Positions 1-8,174 of a stretch of DNA of 42,782 bases are shown here, in pieces; the first letter of the stretch is position 1; each line of letters opens with the position of its first letter. This stretch comes from DATFRX01 sp035630615 (lineage in GTDB: Bacteria; Actinomycetota; Actinomycetes; Propionibacteriales; Nocardioidaceae): positions 1-42,782 of the forward strand of contig DASQKI010000006.1 of NCBI GenBank assembly GCA_035630615.1, in the 5' to 3' direction. The position numbers and the translations under genes are program-made. Under the pieces are notes generated by a model. The model ran no database searches, was not told the origin of the DNA, and saw nothing but the letters and a program-made list of their open reading frames with translations.

Positions 1-72
1 CTCCGCAAGCGGCGGCTGCGGAAGGTCATGCTGCCACCGCGCAAGACCGATGCCACAAAGGAGGCGAGCTGA
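1..72 (+). CDS. C-terminal end of an ABC transporter permease (partial)
   Basis: Only the last 23 codons of a gene that begins outside the window are present. They are open in frame from base 1 to a TGA at 70-72. The peptide is very basic (Lys/Arg rich) and has no hydrophobic segment, as expected of a cytoplasmic tail. The TGA overlaps the ATG of the next gene by one base (TGATG), so the two genes are translationally coupled. Because the next two genes are paired OppD/OppF-type ATPases, the likely identity is a DppC/OppC-type permease. This rests on context only. Confidence 0.5.
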   Translation, partial: LRKRRLRKVMLPPRKTDATKEAS

Positions 73-1106
73 TGAACGATCCGCGCGAGCCCGTCATCAG
101 CGTCCGCGATCTCCGGGTCTGGTACGGCACCGACCGTGGACCGGTCCGCGCCGTCGACGAGGTCAGTTTCGACGTCCGGCCGGGCGAGACGCTGGGGCTG
201 GTCGGTGAGTCGGGGTGCGGCAAGTCGACGCTCGGACGCGGCCTGCTCGGGCTGCTCCCGGCCGGCGCCAAGATGGACGGCCAGCTGCTGTTTCGCGGCG
301 ACGACATGCTCGCCAAGTCGAAGAAGCAGCGCCGAGCGATGCGCGGCACCGACCTCGGCATGATCTTCCAGGAGCCGCTGACCCGGCTCAACCCGCTGAT
401 GCGGATCTCCGAACACTTCGAGGAGACGGTGTCGGCCCACGAGAAGGGGATCTCCAAGACCGAGATCCGGCATCGTTCGCTCGAGGTGCTGCGGACGATG
501 GGCATCCCACCCACCCGCTACCAGTCGTACCCGCACGAGTTCTCCGGCGGCATGCGACAGCGGCTGATGATCGCGCTGGCCCTCGTGCTGCGGCCAGCGT
601 TCGTCGTGGCCGACGAGCCGACGACGGCGTTGGACGTCCTCGTCGAGGCGCAGATCATCCGGATCTTGCATGACCTGCGCCAGAGCTACGACACCGCCTT
701 CCTGCTGATAACGCACAACCTCGGCATCATCGCGGAGGCGTGTGACCGGGTCGCCGTGATGTACGCCGGCAAGATCGTCGAGCAGGGTGACGCGCACGAG
801 GTGTTCGCACGGCCGAAGCACCCCTACACCCGTGAGCTGCTGCGCTCGACGATCTCGCTCTCGACGACCGGCCTCAACTACATCCCTGGGGCACCGCCGG
901 ACCTGGTCGAGCCGCCGTCGGGGTGCCACTTCCATCCGCGCTGTCCGGATGCGATGAAGGTGTGTGCTTCGGTCGACCCGGTAGAAGTCACTGACGCGTC
1001 GGGCAGCAAGGTGCAATGCTGGCTGCATGGTCCCGAGGAGCTAATCCCCGTTGGTGGCAGCGAGCCGCTCGAGCGAAGGGAGCTGAGCGTTGCCGATGAA
1101 GCCTGA
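72..1106 (+). CDS. Peptide/dipeptide-type ABC transporter ATP-binding protein (OppD/DppD-like)
   Basis: The 344-residue cytoplasmic ATPase would power import of peptides or similar solutes through a membrane permease pair. Walker A (GESGCGKS) is at residues 45-52. The signature loop reads FSGGMRQR near 157-164, and Walker B (VVADEPTTALD) and the switch histidine (ITHN) follow. The C-terminal part carries the oligopeptide-transporter C-terminal domain, with the CHFHPRCP motif typical of this family. Length is normal for OppD/DppD. The ATG at 72 overlaps the upstream stop, and the 3' end overlaps the next ATPase gene by up to 17 nt, so the pair forms one operon. The substrate cannot be told from sequence. 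Confidence 0.93.
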   Translation: MNDPREPVISVRDLRVWYGTDRGPVRAVDEVSFDVRPGETLGLVGESGCGKSTLGRGLLGLLPAGAKMDGQLLFRGDDMLAKSKKQRRAMRGTDLGMIFQEPLTRLNPLMRISEHFEETVSAHEKGISKTEIRHRSLEVLRTMGIPPTRYQSYPHEFSGGMRQRLMIALALVLRPAFVVADEPTTALDVLVEAQIIRILHDLRQSYDTAFLLITHNLGIIAEACDRVAVMYAGKIVEQGDAHEVFARPKHPYTRELLRSTISLSTTGLNYIPGAPPDLVEPPSGCHFHPRCPDAMKVCASVDPVEVTDASGSKVQCWLHGPEELIPVGGSEPLERRELSVADEA

Positions 1107-2391
1107 GACCGCGGTGACGCACCGCGCATCGGCCAACGGCGAGGTGCTCGTCGACGTCGATGACGTCGAGGTGCACTTCCAGCTCCGTGGCGGTCTGTGG
1201 GGCCGGCTCACCGGTCGCGGTGCCGGAACGGTCAAGGCCGTAGACGGAGTCAATCTCAAGCTTCGCAAGGGCGAGGTGCTCGGGCTGGTGGGAGAGTCCG
1301 GCAGCGGCAAGACGACTCTGGGCCGTGCCCTGCTCGGACTCGTTCGCGCTAGCAGTGGATCGATTACCTATGAGGGCCGGGACATATCGCGGCTCTCGAC
1401 CTCGAAGCTCCGCGATATTCGCCGTGATATTCAGATGGTGTTCCAAGACCCGAACGCGGCACTCAACCCGTCGATGGACGTCGAGACCGCGGTCGGGCAC
1501 CCGCTCAAGATCCACGGCCTCGCCAAGTCCAAATCCGAGCTTCGCACGCGGGTCAGCGAGGCGCTCGAGCGGGTCGGCCTGAGCCCGGTCGAGCGGTTTT
1601 TGACGAAGTACCCATCCGACCTGTCCGGGGGCCAAAAGCAGCGCGTCGTCTTTGCCCGCGCGCTCATCTTGGACCCCACGCTGCTGGTTGCCGATGAGCC
1701 GGTGTCGATGCTCGACATGAGTGTGCGGGCCAAGATCCTGCAACTGATGCTCGACCTCAAGGCCGACCTTGACCTCACATACGTCTACATCACCCACGAC
1801 CTGGCGTCGGCGAAGTTTTTCTGCGACCGGATCGCGATCATGTACCTCGGTCGCATCGTCGAGATCGGGCCGACCGAGGAGATCTTCGCGGAGCCGCGCC
1901 ACCCGTACACCAAGTCGTTGCTGTCGGCCATCCCTGAGCCCGATCCCGACAAGGCGCTGCCGCGCGAGCTGCCTCGCGGCGAGATTCCGGACGCGGCCGA
2001 TCCGCCGCTCGGATGCGCGTTCCATCCGCGGTGCCCGGCAGCGTTCGAGGAGTGCGGGTGGGAGGGCCGCGACCTTCGGGCCCTGATCGAGCAGCATTGG
2101 ACTCGGCTCGACGAGACGCAGTTCGCGAAGGAGCAAGACCTGCTCCGCGAGCCCGAGGACGACCCGGACAAGCCCCACGAGATTTTGCTTCGCCCGACCA
2201 GCGGCCACACCACCGACGACATCGACCGCCTCGTGGCCCGGATCCGAACCGAGGACCCCGACGAGCCGCTCTGGCGTGGCGTCGAGTCGACGGAGGCGAC
2301 GTCCGACGGCGTGGTCGTCCGCTTCCAGCCGGGGACGGACCCGAAGCTGCGGCGGGCCGGCGGCGTCGACGTCGCGTGCCACCTGTATTAG
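1090..2391 (+). CDS. Peptide/dipeptide-type ABC transporter ATP-binding protein (OppF/DppF-like), extended C-terminus
   Basis: This is the second ATPase of the importer. It has Walker A (GESGSGKTT), the signature LSGGQKQRV, Walker B (LLVADEPVSMLD) and a CAFHPRCP motif of the oligopeptide C-terminal domain. The start may be TTG at 1090 or ATG at 1096; both overlap the upstream gene. At 433 residues it is about 90-100 longer than typical OppF. The extra part after the CPAAFEECGW segment is acidic and polar, with no recognised domain. The gene is followed by the convergent nuclease gene after only 18 bases. The ATPase assignment is firm, but the role of the tail is unknown. Confidence 0.9.
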   Translation: MPMKPETAVTHRASANGEVLVDVDDVEVHFQLRGGLWGRLTGRGAGTVKAVDGVNLKLRKGEVLGLVGESGSGKTTLGRALLGLVRASSGSITYEGRDISRLSTSKLRDIRRDIQMVFQDPNAALNPSMDVETAVGHPLKIHGLAKSKSELRTRVSEALERVGLSPVERFLTKYPSDLSGGQKQRVVFARALILDPTLLVADEPVSMLDMSVRAKILQLMLDLKADLDLTYVYITHDLASAKFFCDRIAIMYLGRIVEIGPTEEIFAEPRHPYTKSLLSAIPEPDPDKALPRELPRGEIPDAADPPLGCAFHPRCPAAFEECGWEGRDLRALIEQHWTRLDETQFAKEQDLLREPEDDPDKPHEILLRPTSGHTTDDIDRLVARIRTEDPDEPLWRGVESTEATSDGVVVRFQPGTDPKLRRAGGVDVACHLY

Positions 2392-2409
2392 GCGGTCGAA
2401 CACAGCCGG

Positions 2410-3282
2410 CTAGCCGCTGACTACGGCCTCGGGCTGCGGAAGGGGTGGCGGGGTGCCGCCCCACTCGGGGCAGTGCGCCTTGTGGTCGCACCAGTCGCAC
2501 AGCGCCGACTTGTGCGGACGCCAGTCGCCGGCCTCGGTCGCACGGACGATGGCCGCCCACAGCGCGTTGACCTTGCGCTCGGTCGCGAGTAGGTCGGCCT
2601 CGTCGGGCTCGTAACGAAGGATCTCGCCGTTGCCGAGGTAGATCAGCTGCAGCAATGCCGGGATCCGACCCTGGCTGCGCCAGATCGCCAGGGCATAGAA
2701 CTTCATCTGGAACAGAGCCTTGGCCTCGAACAGCTCGCTCGGCGATCGCCCGGTCTTGTAGTCGACGACCCGGATCAGACCGTCGCCGTTGACGTCGAGC
2801 CGGTCGACGTAGCCACGGACCAACAGCTTTGAGTCGAGGACGTGCTCGACATAGAGCTCTCGCTCGGCCGGCTCGAGGCGATTGGGGTCTTCGAGGCTGA
2901 AGTAGGTCTCCAGCAGTCCGCGGCAATCGTCGAGCCAGCCCGCCAAACCGTCGGCGTCGTCGAAGAGCTCATCGATCTGCGGCTCGGCCGCGACCAGCTC
3001 CTCCCACTGGGGCCGCAGCAGCCTGGCTGCCTCGTCGAGCGTCCGCCGCCCAGCCGGAAGGTCGAACAGCCGCTCCAGCACCGAGTGGACCAGCGTGCCA
3101 CGAGCGGCCGCCGAATCGGGCGCCTCGGGCAGCTGGTCGATGACCCGGAACCGGTAGAGCAACGGGCAGGACATGAAGTCGGACGCTCGGCTCGGCGAGA
3201 GGCTGCCGATCACATTGACCCCGTCGACCGGGGTGCGAGGCGGACCCTCGGTCTCGGGATCGTGCAGCAACTCCGCGGTCAT
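2410..3282 (-). CDS. RecB-family PD-(D/E)XK nuclease with probable Fe-S cysteines
   Basis: The 290-residue protein starts at the ATG whose complement is at 3280-3282; a longer frame reaches 3306. It matches the stand-alone RecB/AddB/Cas4-like nuclease family that lies beside trmI in mycobacteria. The catalytic core shows an Asp-rich strand and VVDYKTGR with the nuclease lysine. One cysteine near residue 39 (SCPLLYRF) and three at about 262, 265 and 271 (CDWCDHKAHC) match the four-cysteine Fe-S staple of AddB/Cas4 nucleases. No helicase domain is present. It is divergent from the M50 protease gene. The in vivo substrate is unknown. A -10 hexamer 7 nt from the ATG suggests a leaderless mRNA. 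Confidence 0.85.
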   Translation of the reverse strand: MTAELLHDPETEGPPRTPVDGVNVIGSLSPSRASDFMSCPLLYRFRVIDQLPEAPDSAAARGTLVHSVLERLFDLPAGRRTLDEAARLLRPQWEELVAAEPQIDELFDDADGLAGWLDDCRGLLETYFSLEDPNRLEPAERELYVEHVLDSKLLVRGYVDRLDVNGDGLIRVVDYKTGRSPSELFEAKALFQMKFYALAIWRSQGRIPALLQLIYLGNGEILRYEPDEADLLATERKVNALWAAIVRATEAGDWRPHKSALCDWCDHKAHCPEWGGTPPPLPQPEAVVSG

Positions 3283-3289
3283 GAAGGTG

Positions 3290-3295
3290 ACGTTA
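3290..3295 (-). promoter_or_regulatory. -10 element, leaderless promoter of RecB-like gene
   Basis: On the minus strand TAACGT is followed by 7 nt and then the ATG. This TANNNT-to-start spacing puts the transcription start at or next to the start codon. No Shine-Dalgarno sequence is visible. Confidence 0.55.
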
Positions 3296-3320
3296 CGCCA
3301 GACCACCGACAGGTCTCAGA

Positions 3321-3326
3321 TAGCGT
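3321..3326 (+). promoter_or_regulatory. -10 element, leaderless promoter of M50 protease gene
   Basis: TAGCGT lies 6 nt before the GTG at 3333. No ribosome binding site is seen. The spacing predicts transcription starting at the GTG. Confidence 0.55.
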
Positions 3327-3332
3327 GACGGT

Positions 3333-4472
3333 GTGGCGCAAGATCCTCCCGATTCGCGGCCTCGGTCCCCCGGCACACTCCGGGTGGGACGGGTCGCTGG
3401 TGTCGACGTGCTCGTTCACCAGTCGTGGCTGTTCGTCGCGCTGCTGATCTCGTTGCTGCTCGCGCCACGCATCGACGAGGTGGCGCCTGGGCTCGACGGC
3501 GTTTTGGTCTACGTCGCGGGCCTCGCGTTCGCCGTACTGCTTTATCTGTCCGTACTCGCGCACGAGGCGTCGCATGCGCTCATGGCGCAGTTTTTCGGCA
3601 TGCCAGTGCGCTCGATGACCCTGCATTTCCTCGGTGGCGTGACCGAGATCGAAGGCGAGGCGACGTCACCGAAGCGCGAGTTTTGGATCGCGTTCGTGGG
3701 CCCGCTGGCGTCGCTGGCGATCGGACTCGGCGCGCTCGGAGCCGCCGCGATCACTCCGGACGGGCTGATTCGCTTCGCCCTGGAGGCCCTGGCCGCCGCC
3801 AACATCGTCGTGGCGGTGCTCAACCTCGTCCCCGGCTTGCCCCTCGACGGCGGCAAGGTGCTGCGCGCGATCGTCTGGAAGGTCACGAACAAGCCGCTGC
3901 TGGCCACCGTAGTGGCGGCATGGGGCGGCCGAATCGTGGCCATCTTGGCGCTCGGCTACCCGCTCCTGATGCCTGCGCTGTTTGACGTCGATCCGACCGT
4001 GATCGACTTCGCCATCGCCGCCATCATCGCGGTCTTCTTGTGGATGGGGGCGAGCCAGTCGCTGGCCGTGGCCCGCATCCGCGGCAAGATCCCGTCGCTA
4101 CGGGCTCGTGCGCTCGCCCGACGCGCGTTGACGGTCACCGAAGACATGCCGCTCGCCGAAGCCATGCGTCGAGCCAGCGAGGCGCAGGCCGGCAGCCTGG
4201 TCGTCGTCACCGGCAACGGCCGACCGCTCGGCGTCGTCAACGAGCACGCCGTCGCAGCGGCACCGGAGGACCGTCGGTCCTGGATGAGCACCGGCTCGGT
4301 CACGACCCGACTGGAGCGAGGCATGACCCTGCCGGCCGACATCGCGGGCGAGGCACTGGTCCGCGCCATGCATGCACGACCGGCGTCGGAGTACTTGCTG
4401 GTGGAGCCCGACGGCTCGATCTACGGCGTACTTGTCACCGCCGATGTCGATGCCGCGTTCTCCCGGTCGTAG
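3333..4472 (+). CDS. M50-type site-2 protease with C-terminal CBS-like region
   Basis: This is an integral membrane zinc metalloprotease of 379 residues. The HEASH motif at 77-81 provides two zinc histidines and the catalytic Glu. NLVPGLPLDGGK, with Asp172, supplies the third ligand typical of the M50B family. About six hydrophobic segments occur in the first 250 residues. Residues after about 255 contain two CBS-like repeats (DMPLAEAMRR... and the region ending near YGVLVTADV), matching the mycobacterial Rip3/M50-CBS class. It may cleave membrane anchors such as anti-sigma factors, but no substrate is encoded next to it. The GTG at 3333 is chosen because of the -10 spacing. Its TAG stop forms part of the trmI -10 element. 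Confidence 0.9.
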   Translation: MAQDPPDSRPRSPGTLRVGRVAGVDVLVHQSWLFVALLISLLLAPRIDEVAPGLDGVLVYVAGLAFAVLLYLSVLAHEASHALMAQFFGMPVRSMTLHFLGGVTEIEGEATSPKREFWIAFVGPLASLAIGLGALGAAAITPDGLIRFALEALAAANIVVAVLNLVPGLPLDGGKVLRAIVWKVTNKPLLATVVAAWGGRIVAILALGYPLLMPALFDVDPTVIDFAIAAIIAVFLWMGASQSLAVARIRGKIPSLRARALARRALTVTEDMPLAEAMRRASEAQAGSLVVVTGNGRPLGVVNEHAVAAAPEDRRSWMSTGSVTTRLERGMTLPADIAGEALVRAMHARPASEYLLVEPDGSIYGVLVTADVDAAFSRS

Positions 4473-4475
4473 AGT
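4470..4475 (+). promoter_or_regulatory. -10 element of trmI, overlapping the upstream stop codon
   Basis: TAGAGT at 4470-4475 begins with the TAG stop codon of the M50 gene and lies 7 nt before the ATG at 4483. The spacing fits a leaderless trmI transcript. Confidence 0.5.
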
Positions 4476-4482
4476 CGCGCCG

Positions 4483-5394
4483 ATGACCGACGAGACGATC
4501 GACCCGAGCCCGGCCTGGTCCGGCGTCCGACGCGGTGCGCTAACCGAGGGGGAGTGGGTGCGGCTGACCGACCGCAAAGGCCGGCGCCACAGCGTGCACC
4601 TCGAGGCGGGCAAGCAGTTCTTCACCAACAAGGGGTCGATCCGCCACGACGACCTGCTGGGTCAGCCCGAAGGCATCGTCGTCATCTCGTCCGGCGGCGC
4701 CGACTACCTCGTGTCGCGGCCGCTGCTGCACGAGCATGTGGTGTCGATGCCGCGCGGCGCGGCCGTCGTCTATCCGAAGGATGCGGCTCAGGTCATCACG
4801 ATGGCCGACATCTTCCCGGGCGCTCGGGTCGTCGAGGCCGGTGTCGGGTCGGGTGCGTTGACAGCGCATCTACTGCGGGCCGTCGGACCGTCGGGGCTGG
4901 TCGCGTCGTACGAGCGCCGTGACGACTTCGCCGACATCGCCCGACGCAATGTGACCGAGATCTTCGGCGGGACACATCCGGCATGGCGGTTGACCGTCGG
5001 TGACCTGGCGTCCAGCCTCACCGAGCGCGACGTCGATCGAGCCATCCTCGACATGCTGGCGCCGTGGGAGTGCGTCGACACGGTCGCCGAGGCACTGGCG
5101 TCGGGTGGCGTCCTGTGCGGATACGTCGCGACCACGACGCAGTTGGGTCGCCTCGTCGAGACGCTGCGCACGCACGGGGGATTCACCGAGCCGCAGGCAT
5201 GGGAGTCGCTGGTGCGTCCCTGGCATGTCGAGGGCCTCGCGATCCGGCCGGACCATCGGATGGTCGGCCACACCGGTTTCTTGGTGACGGCCCGACGGAT
5301 GGCGCCGGGGCACCAGGCCCCACTGCGCCAGCGTCGACCGGCTCCTGGCGCGTACGGCCCCGACTACAGCGGTCCGCGGCCCCCGGGCACGTAG
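4483..5394 (+). CDS. trmI: tRNA (adenine-58-N1)-methyltransferase TrmI
   Basis: The 303-residue SAM-dependent enzyme methylates N1 of A58 in the T-loop of tRNAs. An N-terminal beta-barrel-like region (about 1-75) is followed by the Rossmann methyltransferase fold, with motif I VVEAGVGSGALT and a downstream acidic segment (VASYERRDD) that would bind SAM. Length and order fit the bacterial/archaeal TrmI family. The frame runs further upstream, but the ATG at 4483 follows the M50 stop by 10 nt and gives the expected N-terminus. In mycobacteria this gene also lies near mpa. The proline-rich C-terminal tail is common in actinobacterial members. Confidence 0.92.
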   Translation: MTDETIDPSPAWSGVRRGALTEGEWVRLTDRKGRRHSVHLEAGKQFFTNKGSIRHDDLLGQPEGIVVISSGGADYLVSRPLLHEHVVSMPRGAAVVYPKDAAQVITMADIFPGARVVEAGVGSGALTAHLLRAVGPSGLVASYERRDDFADIARRNVTEIFGGTHPAWRLTVGDLASSLTERDVDRAILDMLAPWECVDTVAEALASGGVLCGYVATTTQLGRLVETLRTHGGFTEPQAWESLVRPWHVEGLAIRPDHRMVGHTGFLVTARRMAPGHQAPLRQRRPAPGAYGPDYSGPRPPGT

Positions 5395-5424
5395 CGCGCA
5401 GTCGTACGTCCTCCCGCTGGCGAG

Positions 5425-5883
5425 TCACCAGTACGCGCCCATGAGCTCGCTCGTCCACGGCGGCTGGCGGACCGGGCCGTGCGGGCCGAACTCGGCGAAC
5501 CACGGCTTGACGTCGAGCACCGGGCTGCCGTCCAACGCGTCGAGGCCCCGGACTCGCAAGGTCAACCCGTCGACCGCCAGCAGATCGCACCGAGACACTC
5601 CCAGATGATTTGGTCGCTTCGGCGAATGATTGGCGAGGATGCCGACCTCGGGCCACCGAGCGTTGCCGCGCGGGTGGGCGGTGCCGAGCCGGACCTCAGC
5701 GGTCTGGTGGAAGACGAAGATGACCTCGATGTGGGAGAACTCCTCCAACCCGACCGTGGCGTCTGGGCCGACGACCTCAGGGTCGAGAACGATCGTGGCC
5801 TGAACCGCGCCCCAGCCGTCCTCGTGGACCCCCTCTCGGCCCCCTTCGACGACACCGACCGGACGTAGCTCCAGGATTTCCAT
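5425..5883 (-). CDS. trmO: TrmO/TsaA-like tRNA methyltransferase (UPF0066)
   Basis: The 152-residue protein starts at the ATG at 5881-5883. It matches the TsaA/TrmO family, which N6-methylates t6A37 in tRNA-Thr using SAM. Conserved features include the LRPVGVV strand, the EEFSHIEVIFVFH segment, the TAHPRGNARWPEVGILANHSPKRPN loop region and the LDVKPWFAEF motif near the end. In some family members SAM binds in a small beta barrel rather than a Rossmann fold. It converges with trmI (30-nt gap) and diverges from mpa. Two tRNA-modifying genes side by side are notable, though they are not co-transcribed. Confidence 0.85.
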   Translation of the reverse strand: MEILELRPVGVVEGGREGVHEDGWGAVQATIVLDPEVVGPDATVGLEEFSHIEVIFVFHQTAEVRLGTAHPRGNARWPEVGILANHSPKRPNHLGVSRCDLLAVDGLTLRVRGLDALDGSPVLDVKPWFAEFGPHGPVRQPPWTSELMGAYW

Positions 5884-5889
5884 GGCGCC

Positions 5890-5895
5890 ATTGTG
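5890..5895 (-). promoter_or_regulatory. -10-like element of trmO
   Basis: On the minus strand CACAAT precedes the trmO ATG by 6 nt. The DUF6226-like gene has the same GGGCACAAT string at the same distance from its GTG. This supports a leaderless start. Confidence 0.4.
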
Positions 5896-5943
5896 CCCAG
5901 CGCCACAATCGTGACGATCACGACACGATTGTTGTCTGGGCAC
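5893..5943. repeat. Imperfect 51-bp inverted repeat between trmO and mpa
   Basis: GTGCCCAG (5893-5900) pairs with CTGGGCAC (5936-5943). Inside these arms CAATCGTG pairs with CACGATTG. The element spans the promoter side of divergent trmO and mpa and overlaps the trmO -10. It could be an operator for a dimeric regulator or a transcript hairpin. No regulator is assigned. Confidence 0.5.
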
Positions 5944-5989
5944 CGTACGCTGCGTACCGAGAGTAGGGTCGGGAGAGACCCGCGCAGGT

Positions 5990-5994
5990 GGAGG
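5990..5994 (+). promoter_or_regulatory. Ribosome binding site of mpa
   Basis: GGAGG lies 7 nt before the ATG at 6002 and fixes that start. A -10-like TAGGGT is at 5964-5969, so mpa, unlike many neighbours, should have a leader of about 25 nt. Confidence 0.6.
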
Positions 5995-6001
5995 TGTCGC
6001 G

Positions 6002-7744
6002 ATGTCCGAGCAGCCGGATCAGACTCGCTCGCCCGAGCAGACCGAGAGTGAGATCACGTACCTACGCTCCGAAGTGGAGCATCTTCGGCGTCGCCTGTCC
6101 GCCGGGCCTAGCGACAATCGAAGCCTCGAAGCACGACTGGCCGAGACCCAGGCCCGCCTGTCGACGCTGTCGGCCCAAAACGAGCGGCTGACCAACACCC
6201 TGCGCGAAGCGCGCGACCAGATCCTGACGCTGAAGGAGGAGGTCGACCGCCTGGCGCAGCCGCCAACCGGCTTCGGCACCTTCCTCGGCCGCAACGACGA
6301 CGACACTGTCGACGTGTTCACCGGAGGTCGCAAACTTCGCGTATCGGTCAGCCCGACGATCGATCTCGACGACCTCCGCCGCGGCCAGGAGGTGCTCCTC
6401 AACGAGGCACTCAACGTCGTCGCCTCCCTCGAGTTCGAGGAGGTCGGCGAGGTCGTCATGCTCAAGGAGACCCTGGCCGGCGGCGAGCGGGTCCTTGTCA
6501 TCGGCAATGCCGACGAGGAACGCGTCGTCCGGATCGCGGAGTCGCTCAAGGACGAGAAGATCCGCGCCGGCGACTCGCTGCTGCTCGACTCGCGAGCCGG
6601 TTACGTCTACGAGAAGGTGCCCAAGACCGAGGTCGAGGAGCTCATCCTCGAAGAGGTCCCCGACATCAACTACGAGAGCATCGGTGGCCTGCGCGGCCAG
6701 ATCGAGGCGATCCGAGACGCTATCGAGCTGCCGTACCTCTACCCGGACCTCTTCACCGAGCATCAGCTGACGCCGCCGAAGGGCATTCTGCTCTACGGTC
6801 CGCCAGGCTGTGGCAAGACCCTGATCGCCAAGGCGGTCGCGAGCTCGCTGGCCCGCAAGGTTGCCGACAAAACCGGCGAGGAGGGCAAGAGCTTCTTCCT
6901 CAACATCAAGGGTCCGGAGCTGCTCAACAAGTACGTCGGCGAGACCGAGCGGCACATCCGGCTGGTCTTCCAGCGGGCTCGGGAGAAAGCCAGCGAGGGC
7001 ACGCCGGTCATCGTGTTCTTCGACGAGATGGACTCGCTGTTCCGTACCCGCGGTTCAGGCGTGTCGTCCGACGTCGAAAACACGATCGTCCCGCAGCTGC
7101 TGTCCGAGATCGACGGCGTCGAGGGCCTCGAAAACGTCATCGTGATCGGCGCCTCCAACCGCGAGGACATGATCGACCCGGCCATCCTGCGGCCCGGCCG
7201 GTTGGACGTGAAGATCAAGATCGAACGCCCCGACGCGGAGTCGGCTCGCGACATCTTCAGCAAGTACCTCCGACCGGAGCTGCCGCTGCACGCCGAGGAC
7301 CTCAAGGAGTTCGGCGGCGACCGCGACGGCTGCGTATCGGGCATGATCCAGCGCATCGTCGAGCGGATGTATGCCGAGACCGACGAAAACCGGTTCCTCG
7401 AGGTCACCTACGCCAATGGCGACAAGGAAGTGCTCTACTTCCGCGACTTCAACTCGGGCGCGATGATCGAGAACATCGTCGACCGGGCCAAGAAGATGGC
7501 GATCAAGGACCTCATCGAGAGCGATCAGAAGGGCCTACGCGTCCAACACCTGTTGCAGGCGGTCGTCGACGAGTTCAAGGAGAACGAGGACCTGCCCAAC
7601 ACGACCAACCCCGACGACTGGGCGCGGATCTCCGGCAAGAAGGGCGAGCGGATCGTCTTCATCCGCACCCTCATCTCGGGCAAGGAAGGCACCGAGCCGG
7701 GCCGGTCGATCGACACGGTCGCCAACACCGGCCAATACCTCTAG
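6002..7744 (+). CDS. mpa: Proteasome-activating AAA ATPase Mpa/ARC
   Basis: This hexameric unfoldase recognises pupylated proteins and feeds them into the 20S proteasome. In the 580 residues, an N-terminal coiled coil (about 15-90) captures Pup, two OB-fold regions (about 95-235) follow, and the AAA module has Walker A GPPGCGKT at 266-273 and Walker B VFFDEMDS around 341. The C-terminus ends GQYL, the penultimate-tyrosine motif that docks into PrcA pockets, so the ATPase appears competent for gating. Full family length. It precedes a small membrane protein gene by 12 nt and lies about 4 kb upstream of dop, separated by accessory genes. Confidence 0.97.
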   Translation: MSEQPDQTRSPEQTESEITYLRSEVEHLRRRLSAGPSDNRSLEARLAETQARLSTLSAQNERLTNTLREARDQILTLKEEVDRLAQPPTGFGTFLGRNDDDTVDVFTGGRKLRVSVSPTIDLDDLRRGQEVLLNEALNVVASLEFEEVGEVVMLKETLAGGERVLVIGNADEERVVRIAESLKDEKIRAGDSLLLDSRAGYVYEKVPKTEVEELILEEVPDINYESIGGLRGQIEAIRDAIELPYLYPDLFTEHQLTPPKGILLYGPPGCGKTLIAKAVASSLARKVADKTGEEGKSFFLNIKGPELLNKYVGETERHIRLVFQRAREKASEGTPVIVFFDEMDSLFRTRGSGVSSDVENTIVPQLLSEIDGVEGLENVIVIGASNREDMIDPAILRPGRLDVKIKIERPDAESARDIFSKYLRPELPLHAEDLKEFGGDRDGCVSGMIQRIVERMYAETDENRFLEVTYANGDKEVLYFRDFNSGAMIENIVDRAKKMAIKDLIESDQKGLRVQHLLQAVVDEFKENEDLPNTTNPDDWARISGKKGERIVFIRTLISGKEGTEPGRSIDTVANTGQYL

Positions 7745-7756
7745 CGACGGCGTTCG

Positions 7757-8113
7757 ATGTCGGAGGCCAAGGACGACGACGGTCTCGCCAAGGATCTCGA
7801 GGCCGTCGTCGAGGCCCGGCGCGAACTGGATTCGACCTACGAGCCAGCGCTCGTCGAGTCGTTCCTGGAGCGCGTCGACGCGGCGGTCGAGAAGCGGGTC
7901 GAGGCCGAGCTGAAGGCGCGCGACCGCGACGACAAAGGCTGGCTCGACAAGGAGCACGTCTACGCCACGATGGGCCTGAGCATCCCGATCACGGTCGTTG
8001 CTGGCATCTTCGGCGACGTCTACGGCATCGCGGTCGTCTGGGCCGGCATCGTCGGTCTCAACCTCGCCGGCGCGTGGGGTGACGCCCGTCGGCGTCGGCG
8101 GCGAGACCGTTAG
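7757..8113 (+). CDS. Small conserved-looking membrane protein after mpa
   Basis: I do not recognise a named family for this 118-residue protein. The first 70 residues are charged and helical (many Glu, Asp, Arg, Lys), and a short linker leads to two adjacent hydrophobic segments at about 77-92 and 94-108. The C-terminus is a run of arginines (RRRRRRDR), so both ends are predicted to be cytoplasmic. The start is 12 nt after the mpa stop, so it is probably co-transcribed with the unfoldase. A role in tethering or substrate delivery would be speculation. Composition matches the surrounding genes. Confidence 0.75.
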   Translation: MSEAKDDDGLAKDLEAVVEARRELDSTYEPALVESFLERVDAAVEKRVEAELKARDRDDKGWLDKEHVYATMGLSIPITVVAGIFGDVYGIAVVWAGIVGLNLAGAWGDARRRRRRDR

Positions 8114-8133
8114 CTGGCGCTGTCGCGCACCAA

Positions 8134-8160
8134 CCAGCACCAGACTCACTGGAGCACTGG
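8134..8160. terminator. Weak hairpin between convergent genes
   Basis: CCAG-CA-CCAG pairs with CTGG-AGCA-CTGG around a short loop, in the 61-nt gap between the small membrane protein and the APH-like gene. There is no T tract. Possible weak bidirectional terminator. Confidence 0.3.
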
Positions 8161-8174
8161 AAGCGGCCCGGGCA

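Noticed and set aside
988..2403. Long minus-strand open frame opposite the OppF-like gene
   Set aside because: It is the shadow of a high-GC gene: the plus strand has all ABC motifs, while this frame has none.
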